Position numbers and translations under genes: made by a program. 64,000 bases of DNA from Eubacterium sp. (GTDB lineage Bacteria > Bacillota > Clostridia > Lachnospirales > Lachnospiraceae). A model generated the notes under the pieces. The model searched no databases and was not told the DNA's origin. It was given only the letters and a program-made list of their open reading frames with translations. The first letter of the stretch is position 1, and each line of letters opens with the position of its first letter. The stretch is taken from positions 62,001 to 126,000 of the forward strand of contig JAFRGL010000008.1 in NCBI GenBank assembly GCA_017433825.1, read 5' to 3'. Shown here in pieces: positions 24,576-33,266 of this stretch.

Positions 24576-25570
24576 GCTTCACCTTCCCCCTTAATGCTGT
24601 GCAGCAGTGCGGTCAGTCTTTCCAGCTCTTCCGGATTGTAATAGCTGATCTCGATGCTGCCTTTGCCGGAAGCTTTGTAATGCAGCTGCACCCGGGTGCC
24701 CAGCCTGCGGCTCATATTTTCCTCAAAATCCCTGCATGCCTGCAGTACCTGCTCGCTGACAGGCGGTGTTTTGATAACTTTCGGCGTTTTTATCTGTTTA
24801 ACCAGACGTTCGGTATCCCTTACGCTTAAGTTTCCGGCAATAATCTTCTCCGCGGCTTCGTACTGTTCCTCCGGATTTTCCAGTCCCAGCAGGCACCTGG
24901 CGTGTCCGGTGGATATGACGTCGTCTATAAGCATCTGCTGTACGCGTTCGTCCAGTTTTAAAAGCCGCAGGGCATTCGCGATGGCGGAACGGCTCTTGGA
25001 TACGCGCTCGGCCACCTCTTCCTGCTTCAGCTCATATTCCTCAATAAGCCGGCTGTAAGCCTTCGCTTCCTCTATCGGATTCAAATCCTGACGCTGGATA
25101 TTCTCAATTAACGCAACCTCCAGGACTTCCCTGGTGTTGTAATCCTTGACCAGAACCGGGATTTTCTTCAATCCTGCCAGCTTTGCGGCACGCCAGCGGC
25201 GTTCACCGGCGATTATTTCATAATACTTACCGGATTTACGCACCAGAAGCGGCTGAATGACACCGAATTTTGCGATGGATTCCGCCAGCTCGGTAAGCGC
25301 GGCATCCTCAAACTCCTTTCTGGGCTGGTCGCTGTTAGGTACAACAGAGGAAATACGCACCTCCAGAACCGCATTTGGTTCCGGTTCCGGCTTCGCTGCG
25401 GGCTTTTTTTCTTCCTTTTTAAGAGTATTTTCCGCTTTAACCGTCTTTTCGGGCTCTTTCACATCTGTTTTCGCGACAGTTTTTTCTTCTTCGGGTTTCT
25501 TTTTTAGTTTCTGGGGAATTAATGACTCCAGCCCCTTGCCCATATTCAGGCCGCCTTTTCTTACTGCCAT
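24572..25570 (-). CDS. parB: Chromosome partitioning protein ParB (Spo0J family)
   Basis: 332 residues. After a Lys/Glu/Pro-rich N-terminal linker (about 15-65) comes the ParB/Srx domain with NSDQPRKEFED and the CTP-binding GERRWRAAK box, then the HTH region (LKQEEVAERVSKSRSAIANALRLLKL) that reads parS, and a C-terminal dimerisation part. The long charged N-terminal linker is more extended than in B. subtilis Spo0J. Its start follows the parA stop directly. parS sites are at 26614-27049 and 28643. Confidence 0.97.
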   Translation of the reverse strand: MAVRKGGLNMGKGLESLIPQKLKKKPEEEKTVAKTDVKEPEKTVKAENTLKKEEKKPAAKPEPEPNAVLEVRISSVVPNSDQPRKEFEDAALTELAESIAKFGVIQPLLVRKSGKYYEIIAGERRWRAAKLAGLKKIPVLVKDYNTREVLEVALIENIQRQDLNPIEEAKAYSRLIEEYELKQEEVAERVSKSRSAIANALRLLKLDERVQQMLIDDVISTGHARCLLGLENPEEQYEAAEKIIAGNLSVRDTERLVKQIKTPKVIKTPPVSEQVLQACRDFEENMSRRLGTRVQLHYKASGKGSIEISYYNPEELERLTALLHSIKGEGEA

Positions 25571-26338
25571 TTAAAAAGCCCTCCTGTGTATTACTTCATC
25601 AGCCAGTGCGCGGTATGCCTCTGCGCCTGCGCTTCTCGGATCGTAAATATTTATCGGCAGTCCGTAGCTTGGCGCTTCCGCCAGACGGACATTTCTTGGA
25701 ATCAATGTTTTATAAATGAAAACATCCAGATTATCCTTTACATTTTCCACAACCTGGGCGGAAAGCCTCGTCCGTGTGTCGTACATTGTAAATACGACGC
25801 CGTCTATCTTCAGGTCGGGATTCAGACCATTCTGAATCAGTTCAATGGTATGTGTCAGAAGAGCCAGCCCTTCCAGTGCGTAATATTCGCACTGTGTGGG
25901 AATCAGGATATAATCTGCAGCTGTCAGGCCGTTTATTGTCAGCATGGAAAGTGAGGGCGGACAGTCGATATAAATGTAATCATACTTCTTTTTCAGTCCT
26001 TCCAGGGCGTTTTTAAGCCTGTATTCACGGTCCTCCGCGTCCAGAAGCTCAATTTCCGCTCCGGAAAGGTCTATACTGGAGGGCAGCACGTCCATTTTCG
26101 GATATTCCAGGTCCACAATTGCCTCCTGTACGGTACAATCCCCGATAAGCACATTATAGACGGACTTTTCCACCAGATCCTTTGTCAAACCGATACCGCT
26201 GGTCGTATTTCCCTGCGGATCAATATCCACCAGCAATACCTTTTTGCCTTTTTCGCTTAAGCAGGCGCTTAAGTTAATGGCAGTCGTGGATTTTCCCACA
26301 CCGCCTTTCTGGTTGGCTACTGCAATTATTCTTCCCAC
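25571..26338 (-). CDS. parA: Chromosome partitioning ATPase ParA (Soj family)
   Basis: 255 residues. It starts with the deviant Walker A KGGVGKST (11-18), then DIDPQGNTTSGIG, and DCPPSLSMLTINGL. Soj-type ParA separates the origins and, in B. subtilis, also controls DnaA. GGAGG lies just before the ATG. Upstream is the 0.9-kb parS/DnaA-box region, which could regulate it. A degenerate palindrome at 26487-26509 (GTGGTT...AACCAC arms, GATTAATC centre) lies in its leader. Confidence 0.98.
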   Translation of the reverse strand: MGRIIAVANQKGGVGKSTTAINLSACLSEKGKKVLLVDIDPQGNTTSGIGLTKDLVEKSVYNVLIGDCTVQEAIVDLEYPKMDVLPSSIDLSGAEIELLDAEDREYRLKNALEGLKKKYDYIYIDCPPSLSMLTINGLTAADYILIPTQCEYYALEGLALLTHTIELIQNGLNPDLKIDGVVFTMYDTRTRLSAQVVENVKDNLDVFIYKTLIPRNVRLAEAPSYGLPINIYDPRSAGAEAYRALADEVIHRRAF

Positions 26339-26613
26339 GAAGATCCTCCTTCCTGCTGATTACGTAAACCTCAGCAGGCATTTCTTTTGCAAATATCTAA
26401 TTTATCATGTAAAACAGCTTCTGTAAACTAAAATTCTATAGTTTTTCTGATTATTTTTTGATGATTTACGAGTGTTTCTACACCTTGTGGTTTAGATTAA
26501 TCCAACCACCAAATGTAGTTTTTAGCGTTTTTTCTGCTTTATTTCAGATAAATTATGGTAACTTTCGCTTTTTCTATATTATAACATGGTTCGGACACAC
26601 TACAACCGTGAAA

Positions 26614-26629
26614 TGTTTCACGTGAAACA
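26614..26629. promoter_or_regulatory. parS site 1 (ParB-binding)
   Basis: TGTTTCACGTGAAACA, an exact match to the Firmicute parS palindrome. Confidence 0.95.
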
Positions 26630-26653
26630 TTTTGTGCATTTCTGACACCGAAG

Positions 26654-26669
26654 TGTTTCACGCGAAACA
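26654..26669. promoter_or_regulatory. parS-like site 2, one mismatch
   Basis: TGTTTCACGCGAAACA; one base differs from canonical parS (CGTG to CGCG) so binding is probably weaker. Confidence 0.75.
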
Positions 26670-26675
26670 TTTCAG

Positions 26676-26719
26676 TTATCCACAATTGTAGATACATTGT
26701 AGATAACTGCTTCACATAA
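26676..26719. repeat. 44-bp DnaA-box repeat, copy 1
   Basis: Starts with perfect DnaA box TTATCCACA, then AATTGTAGA, an inverted degenerate box TTGTAGATAA, and ends CTGCTTCACATAA. parS 3 begins 32 nt after it. Confidence 0.85.
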
Positions 26720-26751
26720 TACCATACAGCTTAGCTTTTTAAGATTTTCAG

Positions 26752-26767
26752 TGTTTCACGTGAAACA
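26752..26767. promoter_or_regulatory. parS site 3 (ParB-binding)
   Basis: TGTTTCACGTGAAACA, exact match, 32 nt after repeat copy 1. Confidence 0.95.
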
Positions 26768-26853
26768 TTTGTTATTAATGACTTTTCTATTGAATACTGA
26801 GAACGTAATTACATATGTTTAGCAGTCAGAGATTTTCCACAAGAATTCCGGAA

Positions 26854-26897
26854 TTATCCACAATTGTGGAATTGTTGTGGATAACTGCTTCACATAA
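26854..26897. repeat. 44-bp DnaA-box repeat, copy 2
   Basis: Begins TTATCCACAATTGTGGAA and contains the inverted box TGTGGATAA; ends CTGCTTCACATAA as in copy 1. parS 4 begins 36 nt later. Confidence 0.88.
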
Positions 26898-26933
26898 CTC
26901 ATATATATATGCTGTTTTACAGATTATAAGTAA

Positions 26934-26949
26934 TGTTTCACGTGAAACA
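26934..26949. promoter_or_regulatory. parS site 4 (ParB-binding)
   Basis: TGTTTCACGTGAAACA, exact match. Confidence 0.95.
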
Positions 26950-26956
26950 TTTCTAA

Positions 26957-27000
26957 TTATCAACAATTGTGGAAATCTTGTGGATAAACGTTTCACATAA
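26957..27000. repeat. 44-bp DnaA-box repeat, copy 3
   Basis: TTATCAACAATTGTGGAAAT, inverted box TGTGGATAA, end CGTTTCACATAA; 44 bp like the other copies. parS 5 begins 33 nt later. Confidence 0.85.
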
Positions 27001-27033
27001 TGACTGATAATAAGAATTTCCATGAAAACAAAA

Positions 27034-27049
27034 TGTTTCACGTGAAACA
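27034..27049. promoter_or_regulatory. parS site 5 (ParB-binding)
   Basis: TGTTTCACGTGAAACA, exact match. Confidence 0.95.
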
Positions 27050-27182
27050 TTATACTTCTTATTGTTTACAGAAATTATTTACTCTATCTGGTTTATATTC
27101 AGAGGAACTATTCAGGTTTAAATAATTCTTTGGATTTGTATTATTTTATGTTAAGCAGGACAAAACTGCCGGAAACAAACTC

Positions 27183-27211
27183 TTGAATAAACCCGGCTTA
27201 CTCGCTATAAT
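27183..27211 (+). promoter_or_regulatory. Promoter of the polytopic membrane protein gene
   Basis: TTGAAT (27183-27188) and TATAAT (27206-27211), 17-nt spacer, 41 nt before the chosen ATG at 27253. Confidence 0.75.
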
Positions 27212-27252
27212 AGACCGGTATTCAATTATTCCATACAGGGGAATTGACAGAT

Positions 27253-28599
27253 ATGTCCGAGAAAAATTATAAACTCGTACGGAATCTGGAATTAATCGCG
27301 TTTCTGATACTGGCGCTTGTTGCTGCTTACGGCCTGGTAATCACCAAAGCGCCCGACGAAGCCATGCGATACCTGATTCCACAGTACATCTTTAATCACG
27401 GTAAACTGCCTGTTGGTACCGAACCGGAGGTAATAAACCAGATCTGGGGCTTCTCCTACGCATTATATCCGTATCTGACATCCCAGATAAGCGTTGTTTT
27501 TATGAAAATTGCCTCCGTATTCACTGCGTCACCCCTGGTTTTGCTGTTTGCAGCCAGGCTGACAAGCGTACTTTCAGGCTTCGGAACCATGATTTTCGCC
27601 TTTAAGGCAGGAAAACTGTTCTTCAAGGAAAATGAATTTGCCTTATTGTTCGGAACCTTTGTTGGCTTCGTTCCGCAGTTTATCTTCCTTTGCAGCTACC
27701 AGAACAATGATTGTTTCGCTGTTTTCTGCTCTGCAATCATTATTTACTGCTGGGCATATGCTTTAAAGAACGGCTGGAGCATGAAAGTCTGCCTCGGTCT
27801 CGGCATCGGCTGCGGTTTGTGTATGCTTTCATATTACAGTGCTTATATTTACTGCCTTGCTTCCCTGATTCTATACTTTGTAAACCGTGCAATGAAGAAG
27901 GAAAAGGGTTCCGATATCTTATTGAAGGCACTTTTCATCATTATTATAGCGTTTTTGATTGCCGGTTGGTTCTTTGTACGGAATTACCTGATTCACAACG
28001 GCGATTTCCTGGGAAGAAGAACATTAAACGAACTTGCTGAACAGTTTGCCATGGAAGGCTTCAAGCCTTCCCAGCTGGCAAATCCGGCGAATATGGGCTT
28101 TACTTTCAAGCAGACCTTCATCAGTCTGTACCCCGGGCAGGTTCTTCGCTGGCCTGTAATTGTTATTTACAGCTTCTTCGGGTGTTTCGGCTACATGGAA
28201 CACTGGCTCGTAAAGCCGATTTACTTCCTGTATCTGATTCTCGTGGCTGTTCCGGCAGTTATCTTTATCGTATATATGATTGCCAGGGGAAAGAAGGAAA
28301 AACCGTTCTTCATCAGCGGAAAGCTCACTATACTGATGATTCTCCTTATCTTCATGAATCTGGGACTGTTCATGTATATGGTTTATTATTCCGACTGGCA
28401 GGGACAGGGCCGTTATATGATGCCTTCCTTACTGCCTGTCATGCTGATGGCCACCGGGGGTATCCGGGCGATTGCGGGTAAGAAAGCGGACAATAAGCCA
28501 AACGGAAGCGTACTGGCGAAAGTAATTATCGTCGTATATTTCGCATTGTGCGTCTTCAATTACGTGAGATACTTTGCACCGAACTGCCTGCAATTCTGA
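27253..28599 (+). CDS. Polytopic membrane protein, glycosyltransferase family 39 / DUF2142-like
   Basis: 448 residues from ATG 27253 (MSEKNYK); a TTG at 27244 is possible but sits only 2 nt after the GGGG purine run. It has about ten hydrophobic segments, the first at 15-30. A conserved KAPDEAMRYL loop follows the first helix, like the acidic catalytic loop of GT-C lipid-linked glycosyltransferases (PMT/ArnT type). Later loops have RNYLIHNGD and the C-terminal RYMMPSLLPVMLMA. Probably moves a sugar from a lipid carrier to a cell-envelope acceptor, but the subfamily is uncertain. Embedded between parS sites, with no related gene next to it. Confidence 0.75.
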   Translation: MSEKNYKLVRNLELIAFLILALVAAYGLVITKAPDEAMRYLIPQYIFNHGKLPVGTEPEVINQIWGFSYALYPYLTSQISVVFMKIASVFTASPLVLLFAARLTSVLSGFGTMIFAFKAGKLFFKENEFALLFGTFVGFVPQFIFLCSYQNNDCFAVFCSAIIIYCWAYALKNGWSMKVCLGLGIGCGLCMLSYYSAYIYCLASLILYFVNRAMKKEKGSDILLKALFIIIIAFLIAGWFFVRNYLIHNGDFLGRRTLNELAEQFAMEGFKPSQLANPANMGFTFKQTFISLYPGQVLRWPVIVIYSFFGCFGYMEHWLVKPIYFLYLILVAVPAVIFIVYMIARGKKEKPFFISGKLTILMILLIFMNLGLFMYMVYYSDWQGQGRYMMPSLLPVMLMATGGIRAIAGKKADNKPNGSVLAKVIIVVYFALCVFNYVRYFAPNCLQF

Positions 28600-28642
28600 A
28601 TATCTTTGCAGACCACCTGCACTGCATTGAAATTCAGATAAA

Positions 28643-28658
28643 TGTTTCACGTGAAACA
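28643..28658. promoter_or_regulatory. parS site 6 (ParB-binding)
   Basis: TGTTTCACGTGAAACA, exact match, separated from the main cluster by the membrane protein gene. The 28600-28887 gap otherwise holds two terminators. Confidence 0.95.
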
Positions 28659-28675
28659 TTTTTGCTTATGTTAAC

Positions 28676-28713
28676 AAAAAGCATCCGGCTGATTTCCGGC
28701 CGGATGCTTTTTT
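28676..28713 (+). terminator. Terminator of the membrane protein gene
   Basis: GCATCCGGC / GCCGGATGC stem (28681-28689, 28699-28707) followed by TTTTTT; the A-run before it would also let it work on the other strand. Confidence 0.9.
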
Positions 28714-28768
28714 ATTTCTATATCTGTGACGATTTGATATTGTTATCAGCCGGAACATTTCACTGCAG

Positions 28769-28804
28769 AAAAAGATGCCGGGCTCATCAACTGAACCCGG
28801 CATC
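28769..28804 (-). terminator. Terminator of the FAD reductase gene
   Basis: GATGCCGGG / CCCGGCATC stem (28774-28782, 28796-28804), followed on the minus strand by TTTTT (28769-28773). Confidence 0.85.
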
Positions 28805-28887
28805 TTAAATCATGATGACGACGTCGTCCTGGTTTACATAACATGATTTACATAATTATGTTTACATAATCCGCTAACCTGTCCCGG

Positions 28888-30468
28888 TTATGACTCCCCG
28901 TTGGCGATGGTTTCAGCCGCCTGGCGTCCCCATGTAAGGCAGCGTCCGTGGCTGTTGCCGTTGAAGAGCAGCGGGTAGTCCACGCCGTACAGACCGCCGG
29001 CAATCATGCCTACGGCAAGAAGTCCGGGAATCGGCTTGTAGTCCGCGTCAAGCACGTGCAGCTTCACGTCGGTGTTTACACCGCCGAACACATCCAGCAT
29101 GCTCGGTCCGAATTTCAGCGCATAGTAAGGCGGTTTGGTGATCGGCGTCAGAAGGGCAGTACGTTTGCCGTAATCCTCGTCATTCTGCTGCTCATACATC
29201 TTATTGTAACGGGCAACCGTAGCAAGGAAGGTATCCACCGGAACATCCATCTGTTCGGCCAGCTCTTCCAGGGTATCCGCCTTGCAGCAAAGACCGTTCT
29301 GCACATAGTTGTCGATGGCCTGTATGATTTCATTGCCGTCTTCCTCTTCCTTCCAGGGGTCGCCGTACATGGCCATCAGGGGCTGTACGAACTGGCCGCC
29401 GTTAATCGGGGAGAGATAACGCACCTGATCTGCCCATCTGGCATCGAAAACCGACCATGCCCACTGGCCTCTCGGCTGCTGCGCAGTCCTGATGGCTTTC
29501 GCCTGTACCCAGGTATCCTCATTCATGTAACGTCTGCCCTCGCGGTTTACATGCAGGAAGAAGAAGGTATACATGGAATACGCAATCAGGTGCATGGAGA
29601 GCGCCCAGTCATGCTGTTCGTATTCCGCGCCGGCCCAGTAAGCCATCTTGTGGCCATCACCGGTATTCAGGCCGGCAGGATAGTAGCCGTTGTGCTCGGG
29701 AACCAGTCCCAGCGGCGCGAAGTATTTCATCATTTCACGGTCGGCACCGATATCGCCAGTGGCGAGAACCACGGCCTTTTTGCCCACATACCTGCGGTAT
29801 ACGCCGTCCTTGTCCTGGGCAATAAAGGAAACCACGCGGCCGTTTTCATCTTTTTCCAGATATTTCGCCACGGTTTTGCGGTCGATGCGCTGTCCGGCGT
29901 CGCGGATGACCTTATCCAGGATTTCCACCATCAGCAGTGCGCCGCCTTTGTATTTGTAGGTATTGTAGCCCGGTTTCTGCACCACTACATGCGTGCCCGG
30001 ATATTCGGTGAAATCCGGTCCTTTGTAGTAGCCGCCGAAAAGCTTTGCCTCAACGGCTTCGCCGCCGGTCTCCAGCAGCCATTCAAACGCGGCTTCACTT
30101 TTGTTTACATAAAGCCAGAGCAGATCTTCATTGACACGGCTGCCGCAGATGCGCATCCAGTCCCTGGCGAACTGTCTCTTGTCAATATATACGCCGTTGT
30201 CGCGCTGGCACTGGCTGCCGACAGAAGCAACATGGGCGCCGTGGGCTACCAGGCCGCCGGATTTCTCCGCAACCACTACCGTCTGCCCCAGCTGTACGCA
30301 GCGGGCACCGGTGGCAAGGCCGGAGATGCCTCCGCCGATAATAGCCACATCGGCTTCCACGGTTTCCGCAATCAGGCTTTCGTCAATCTTCGGCGGCGGG
30401 GTGCCCCAGGGATACCGCGCGGCTCTTGCTTCCGGGGTGGAATAATCTTCTTTTTCAATAAAATGCAT
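28888..30468 (-). CDS. FAD-dependent reductase of the fumarate reductase / ketosteroid dehydrogenase flavoprotein family
   Basis: 526 residues. FAD-binding GGGISG at 45-50 in VAIIGGGISGLATGARC, a second FAD contact AVVLATGDIGADREMM, and C-terminal GVNTDVKLHVLDADYKPIPGLLAVGMIAGGLYGVDYP, the typical capping-domain closure of FAD_binding_2 proteins. No haem, FMN-linked domain or signal peptide, so it is a soluble single-subunit flavoprotein. Such enzymes in gut Clostridia reduce alkenes (fumarate, urocanate, enoates, steroids); which one is not readable. Single-gene unit with its own terminator. Confidence 0.88.
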   Translation of the reverse strand: MHFIEKEDYSTPEARAARYPWGTPPPKIDESLIAETVEADVAIIGGGISGLATGARCVQLGQTVVVAEKSGGLVAHGAHVASVGSQCQRDNGVYIDKRQFARDWMRICGSRVNEDLLWLYVNKSEAAFEWLLETGGEAVEAKLFGGYYKGPDFTEYPGTHVVVQKPGYNTYKYKGGALLMVEILDKVIRDAGQRIDRKTVAKYLEKDENGRVVSFIAQDKDGVYRRYVGKKAVVLATGDIGADREMMKYFAPLGLVPEHNGYYPAGLNTGDGHKMAYWAGAEYEQHDWALSMHLIAYSMYTFFFLHVNREGRRYMNEDTWVQAKAIRTAQQPRGQWAWSVFDARWADQVRYLSPINGGQFVQPLMAMYGDPWKEEEDGNEIIQAIDNYVQNGLCCKADTLEELAEQMDVPVDTFLATVARYNKMYEQQNDEDYGKRTALLTPITKPPYYALKFGPSMLDVFGGVNTDVKLHVLDADYKPIPGLLAVGMIAGGLYGVDYPLLFNGNSHGRCLTWGRQAAETIANGES

Positions 30469-30628
30469 GAATTCTCCTCCTTATAATTCCTTCTATGCAA
30501 TTAACAAAACAAAAGATACACAAAAGCCTTTTCAAAAGACTTCCATGTATCTTCAATATAGCAAAATATCATTAAATTGTAAACAGCGCAGCCGCGGTCT
30601 GTTGGCAGTTCCCGCAGCCCGCAGCCGT

Positions 30629-31357
30629 TTATTTTTTCTTTTCCAGAGGCTTTTTCTCCGGCGTACCTGCCTTCCTCGGATACACTGCCGGCGTGGCTTT
30701 CTCTTTCCGTATAAGACAGAAGGTTCTGGAAAGAGGGGAGGGGCCGAAGGTTAAGTCCGCCGTCTTTTCGATGCGGCCGCCCAGGACCTTTACAGCGTAT
30801 TCCGCGTCTTTTATTTCCGCGCTGCTTTCCGATGCCTTATACGCGGCAAAGAGCCCGCCTTCCCTTATAAAAGGCAGGCAGTATTCCGAAAGTACGGACA
30901 GCTTTGCCACGGCGCGGGAGACTGCCAGATCGAATTTTTCCCGGTATTCCGGCTTCCTTGCCAAATCCTCAGCACGGCCGTGGACAGCAGTGATATCGGT
31001 TAACATAATTTCGTCAATCACCCTCTGCAGGAAGCCCACCCGCTTGGCCAGGGAATCGGCCAGTGTAACCTCAAGATGGGGGAAAAGTATCTTCAAAGGA
31101 ATGCCCGGAAATCCGGCGCCGGTACCCACGTCAATGACCGTACGGACCCCTGTCAGGTCAGCTGCGGCAGCCAGGGCCAGGCTGTCCAGAAAATGCTTTT
31201 CCGCAATGCCTTCCGCGTCTGTAATTGCCGTCAGGTTCATGACTTTATTGGTTTCAGCCAGAAGGTCCGCATATTTTTCCAGCTGTTCGAACTGCCTGTC
31301 GTCTGCAGTGATATGCCAGCCGGTTAATGTGTCTTCCAGCAAATGCCGCAGTTTCAT
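30629..31357 (-). CDS. rsmG: 16S rRNA (guanine-527-N7)-methyltransferase
   Basis: 242 residues. SAM-binding motif TVIDVGTGAGFPGIPLKILF near residue 70-90 and FDLAVSRAVAKLSVLSEYCLP are typical of RsmG (GidB). It methylates G527 N7 of 16S rRNA. Its ATG directly follows the mnmG stop. Last gene of the rpmH-to-rsmG block. Confidence 0.97.
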   Translation of the reverse strand: MKLRHLLEDTLTGWHITADDRQFEQLEKYADLLAETNKVMNLTAITDAEGIAEKHFLDSLALAAAADLTGVRTVIDVGTGAGFPGIPLKILFPHLEVTLADSLAKRVGFLQRVIDEIMLTDITAVHGRAEDLARKPEYREKFDLAVSRAVAKLSVLSEYCLPFIREGGLFAAYKASESSAEIKDAEYAVKVLGGRIEKTADLTFGPSPLSRTFCLIRKEKATPAVYPRKAGTPEKKPLEKKK

Positions 31358-33247
31358 TTAAGTATCCTTTCTGTACTTACCGGTAATATAAACCGTCAGC
31401 ACGGAAATATCCGCCGGGCTGATACCCTGAATCCGGGATGCCTGACCGATGCTGGCAGGGCGGTAGGCTTTCAGTTTCTGCCTTGCTTCCAGCCTGAGGC
31501 TTCCCACCTTGTCGTAATCGATATCTTCCGGAATCATCTTAGTTTCCAGCTTCTTGAACTGCTCTACCTGACGCATCTGGCGGTTGATGTAGCCTTCGTA
31601 TTTAATCTGGATATTAACCTGTTCGGCGGTATCCCTGGGCAGTACCGGCCGGTTTTCATCCAGAGGCGCGATGATTTCGTAGGAAAGCTCCGGCCTCTTT
31701 ATAAGGTCAGCCAGCGAACAGCCGCCTTTTAAAGGCGCGGTGCCGTATGATTCCAGCAGTCTGTTTACACTTTCCGTTTCCCCCACGAACGTGGAAGAGA
31801 GGCGTTCGGTTTCCTCCGCAATCTGTTTTTCCTTCAGAAGTGTTTTTTCATAGTCTTCGTCGCTTACCAGGCCGACTTCATGTCCGTATTTGCGAAGCCG
31901 CAGGTCCGCGTTGTCCTGGCGCAGCAGAAGGCGGTATTCCGCCCGGCTGGTCATCATCCTGTAGGGCTCCTTCGTCTCCTTGGTCAGAAGGTCGTCAATC
32001 AGCACGCCGATGTAAGCTTCGGAACGCTTCAGTACGAGAGGCTTTCTTCCCTTTATCTTCATAGCCGCGTTGATGCCGGCGATAATGCCCTGGGCTGCCG
32101 CTTCTTCATAGCCGGAGCTGCCGTTGGACTGGCCGGCGGAAAACAGGCCTTTGATATTCTTGAATTCCAGGGAGGAGGAGAGCTGTATCGGATTAATGCA
32201 GTCATACTCGATGGCGTAGGCATTTTTCACGATATGCGCGTTTTCCAGTCCCGGTACGGTGCGGTACATGGCGTACTGCACGTCCTCCGGCAGGGAAGAA
32301 GACATGCCGGACAGGTACATTTCATTGGTAAACAGGCCTTCCGGCTCGATAAATACCTGATGCCTGGTTTTTTCCGGGAATTTCATGACCTTGTCTTCGA
32401 TGGAAGGGCAGTACCTGGGGCCGGTGCCTTTGATGGCGCCGGAATACAGGGGTGAACGGTCGATATTTGCCCGGATGATTTCATGGGTTTTCTCGTTGGT
32501 GTAGGTCAGCCAGCAGGAAACCTGCTCGATTTCCATATTCTCCGGGTCGGAAGAGAAGGAGAAGGGCACCACCGGGGTATCCCCTTTCTGTTCCTCCATT
32601 TTGGAGAAATCAATGGTCCTTTTGTCCACACGGGCCGGCGTACCGGTCTTGAAACGCAGGATTTCGATGCCGTTTTTCATCAGGGAATCCGTCAGGTGGT
32701 TTGCGGCCATCAGTCCGTTCGGACCGGTGTAATTGCGCACTTCACCGTAGATACAGCAGGCGTTCAGGTAGACGCCGGTGCAAAGAATTACCGCCGACGT
32801 ATGATAAACCGCGCCGCTTACGGTTTTCACGCCCTTGCAGACGCCGTCTTCCACGATAAGCTCGCTGACTTCCGCCTGCTTCAGACACAAGTTCTCCGTG
32901 TTTTCCAGAACCTTGCGCATGCTGCGGGAATATTCGCTTTTGTCTGCCTGCGCCCTTAAGGAATGCACGGCCGGGCCTTTTGACATGTTCAGCATCCGGG
33001 ACTGGATGAAGGTTTTGTCGATATTCCTGCCCATTTCACCGCCCAGGGCGTCCACTTCCCTTACGAGATGGCCTTTTGACGTGCCGCCGATATTCGGATT
33101 GCAGGGCATGAAAGCCACGTTGTCGGTGCTTACCGTGAAAAGTATGGTGGAAAGCCCCAGCCTTGCGCATGCAAGGGCGGCCTCGCAGCCCGCATGGCCC
33201 GCGCCGATGACCGCGGCATCGTAGGTTTCTTCTATCGTCTGAATCAT
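31358..33247 (-). CDS. mnmG: tRNA uridine 5-carboxymethylaminomethyl modification enzyme MnmG
   Basis: 629 residues. FAD-binding [19 protein letters not shown] near the N-terminus, [22 protein letters not shown], and the C-terminal domain. With MnmE (gene upstream) it installs the cmnm5 group at U34 of tRNAs. The C-terminal helical domain is intact. Gap of 19 nt to mnmE. Confidence 0.98.
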   Translation of the reverse strand: MIQTIEETYDAAVIGAGHAGCEAALACARLGLSTILFTVSTDNVAFMPCNPNIGGTSKGHLVREVDALGGEMGRNIDKTFIQSRMLNMSKGPAVHSLRAQADKSEYSRSMRKVLENTENLCLKQAEVSELIVEDGVCKGVKTVSGAVYHTSAVILCTGVYLNACCIYGEVRNYTGPNGLMAANHLTDSLMKNGIEILRFKTGTPARVDKRTIDFSKMEEQKGDTPVVPFSFSSDPENMEIEQVSCWLTYTNEKTHEIIRANIDRSPLYSGAIKGTGPRYCPSIEDKVMKFPEKTRHQVFIEPEGLFTNEMYLSGMSSSLPEDVQYAMYRTVPGLENAHIVKNAYAIEYDCINPIQLSSSLEFKNIKGLFSAGQSNGSSGYEEAAAQGIIAGINAAMKIKGRKPLVLKRSEAYIGVLIDDLLTKETKEPYRMMTSRAEYRLLLRQDNADLRLRKYGHEVGLVSDEDYEKTLLKEKQIAEETERLSSTFVGETESVNRLLESYGTAPLKGGCSLADLIKRPELSYEIIAPLDENRPVLPRDTAEQVNIQIKYEGYINRQMRQVEQFKKLETKMIPEDIDYDKVGSLRLEARQKLKAYRPASIGQASRIQGISPADISVLTVYITGKYRKDT

Positions 33248-33266
33248 TTGTTTCCTCTGTTCTAAC

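Larger units (their letters stand above)
26339..27182. other. Origin-type intergenic region with parS sites and DnaA boxes
   Basis: About 0.85 kb without a gene and AT-rich. It holds perfect parS at 26614, 26752, 26934 and 27034, a one-mismatch parS at 26654, and three 44-bp repeats with DnaA boxes at 26676, 26854 and 26957. DnaA-box matches: TTATCCACA at 26676 and 26854; TTATCAACA at 26957; TGTGGATAA at 26876 and 26979. ORFs of about 60-75 codons predicted here are products of these repeats. It lies 10.5 kb from dnaA. Confidence 0.85.

Noticed and set aside
26815-27050. Short frames of 61-74 codons in the parS region
   Set aside because: They read through the parS palindromes and DnaA-box repeats on both strands and have no ribosome binding site.
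28948-30486. 512-codon plus-strand frame opposite the FAD reductase
   Set aside because: The minus-strand frame has a clear FAD fold, motifs and terminator; the plus-strand translation has no recognisable domain and no ribosome binding site.
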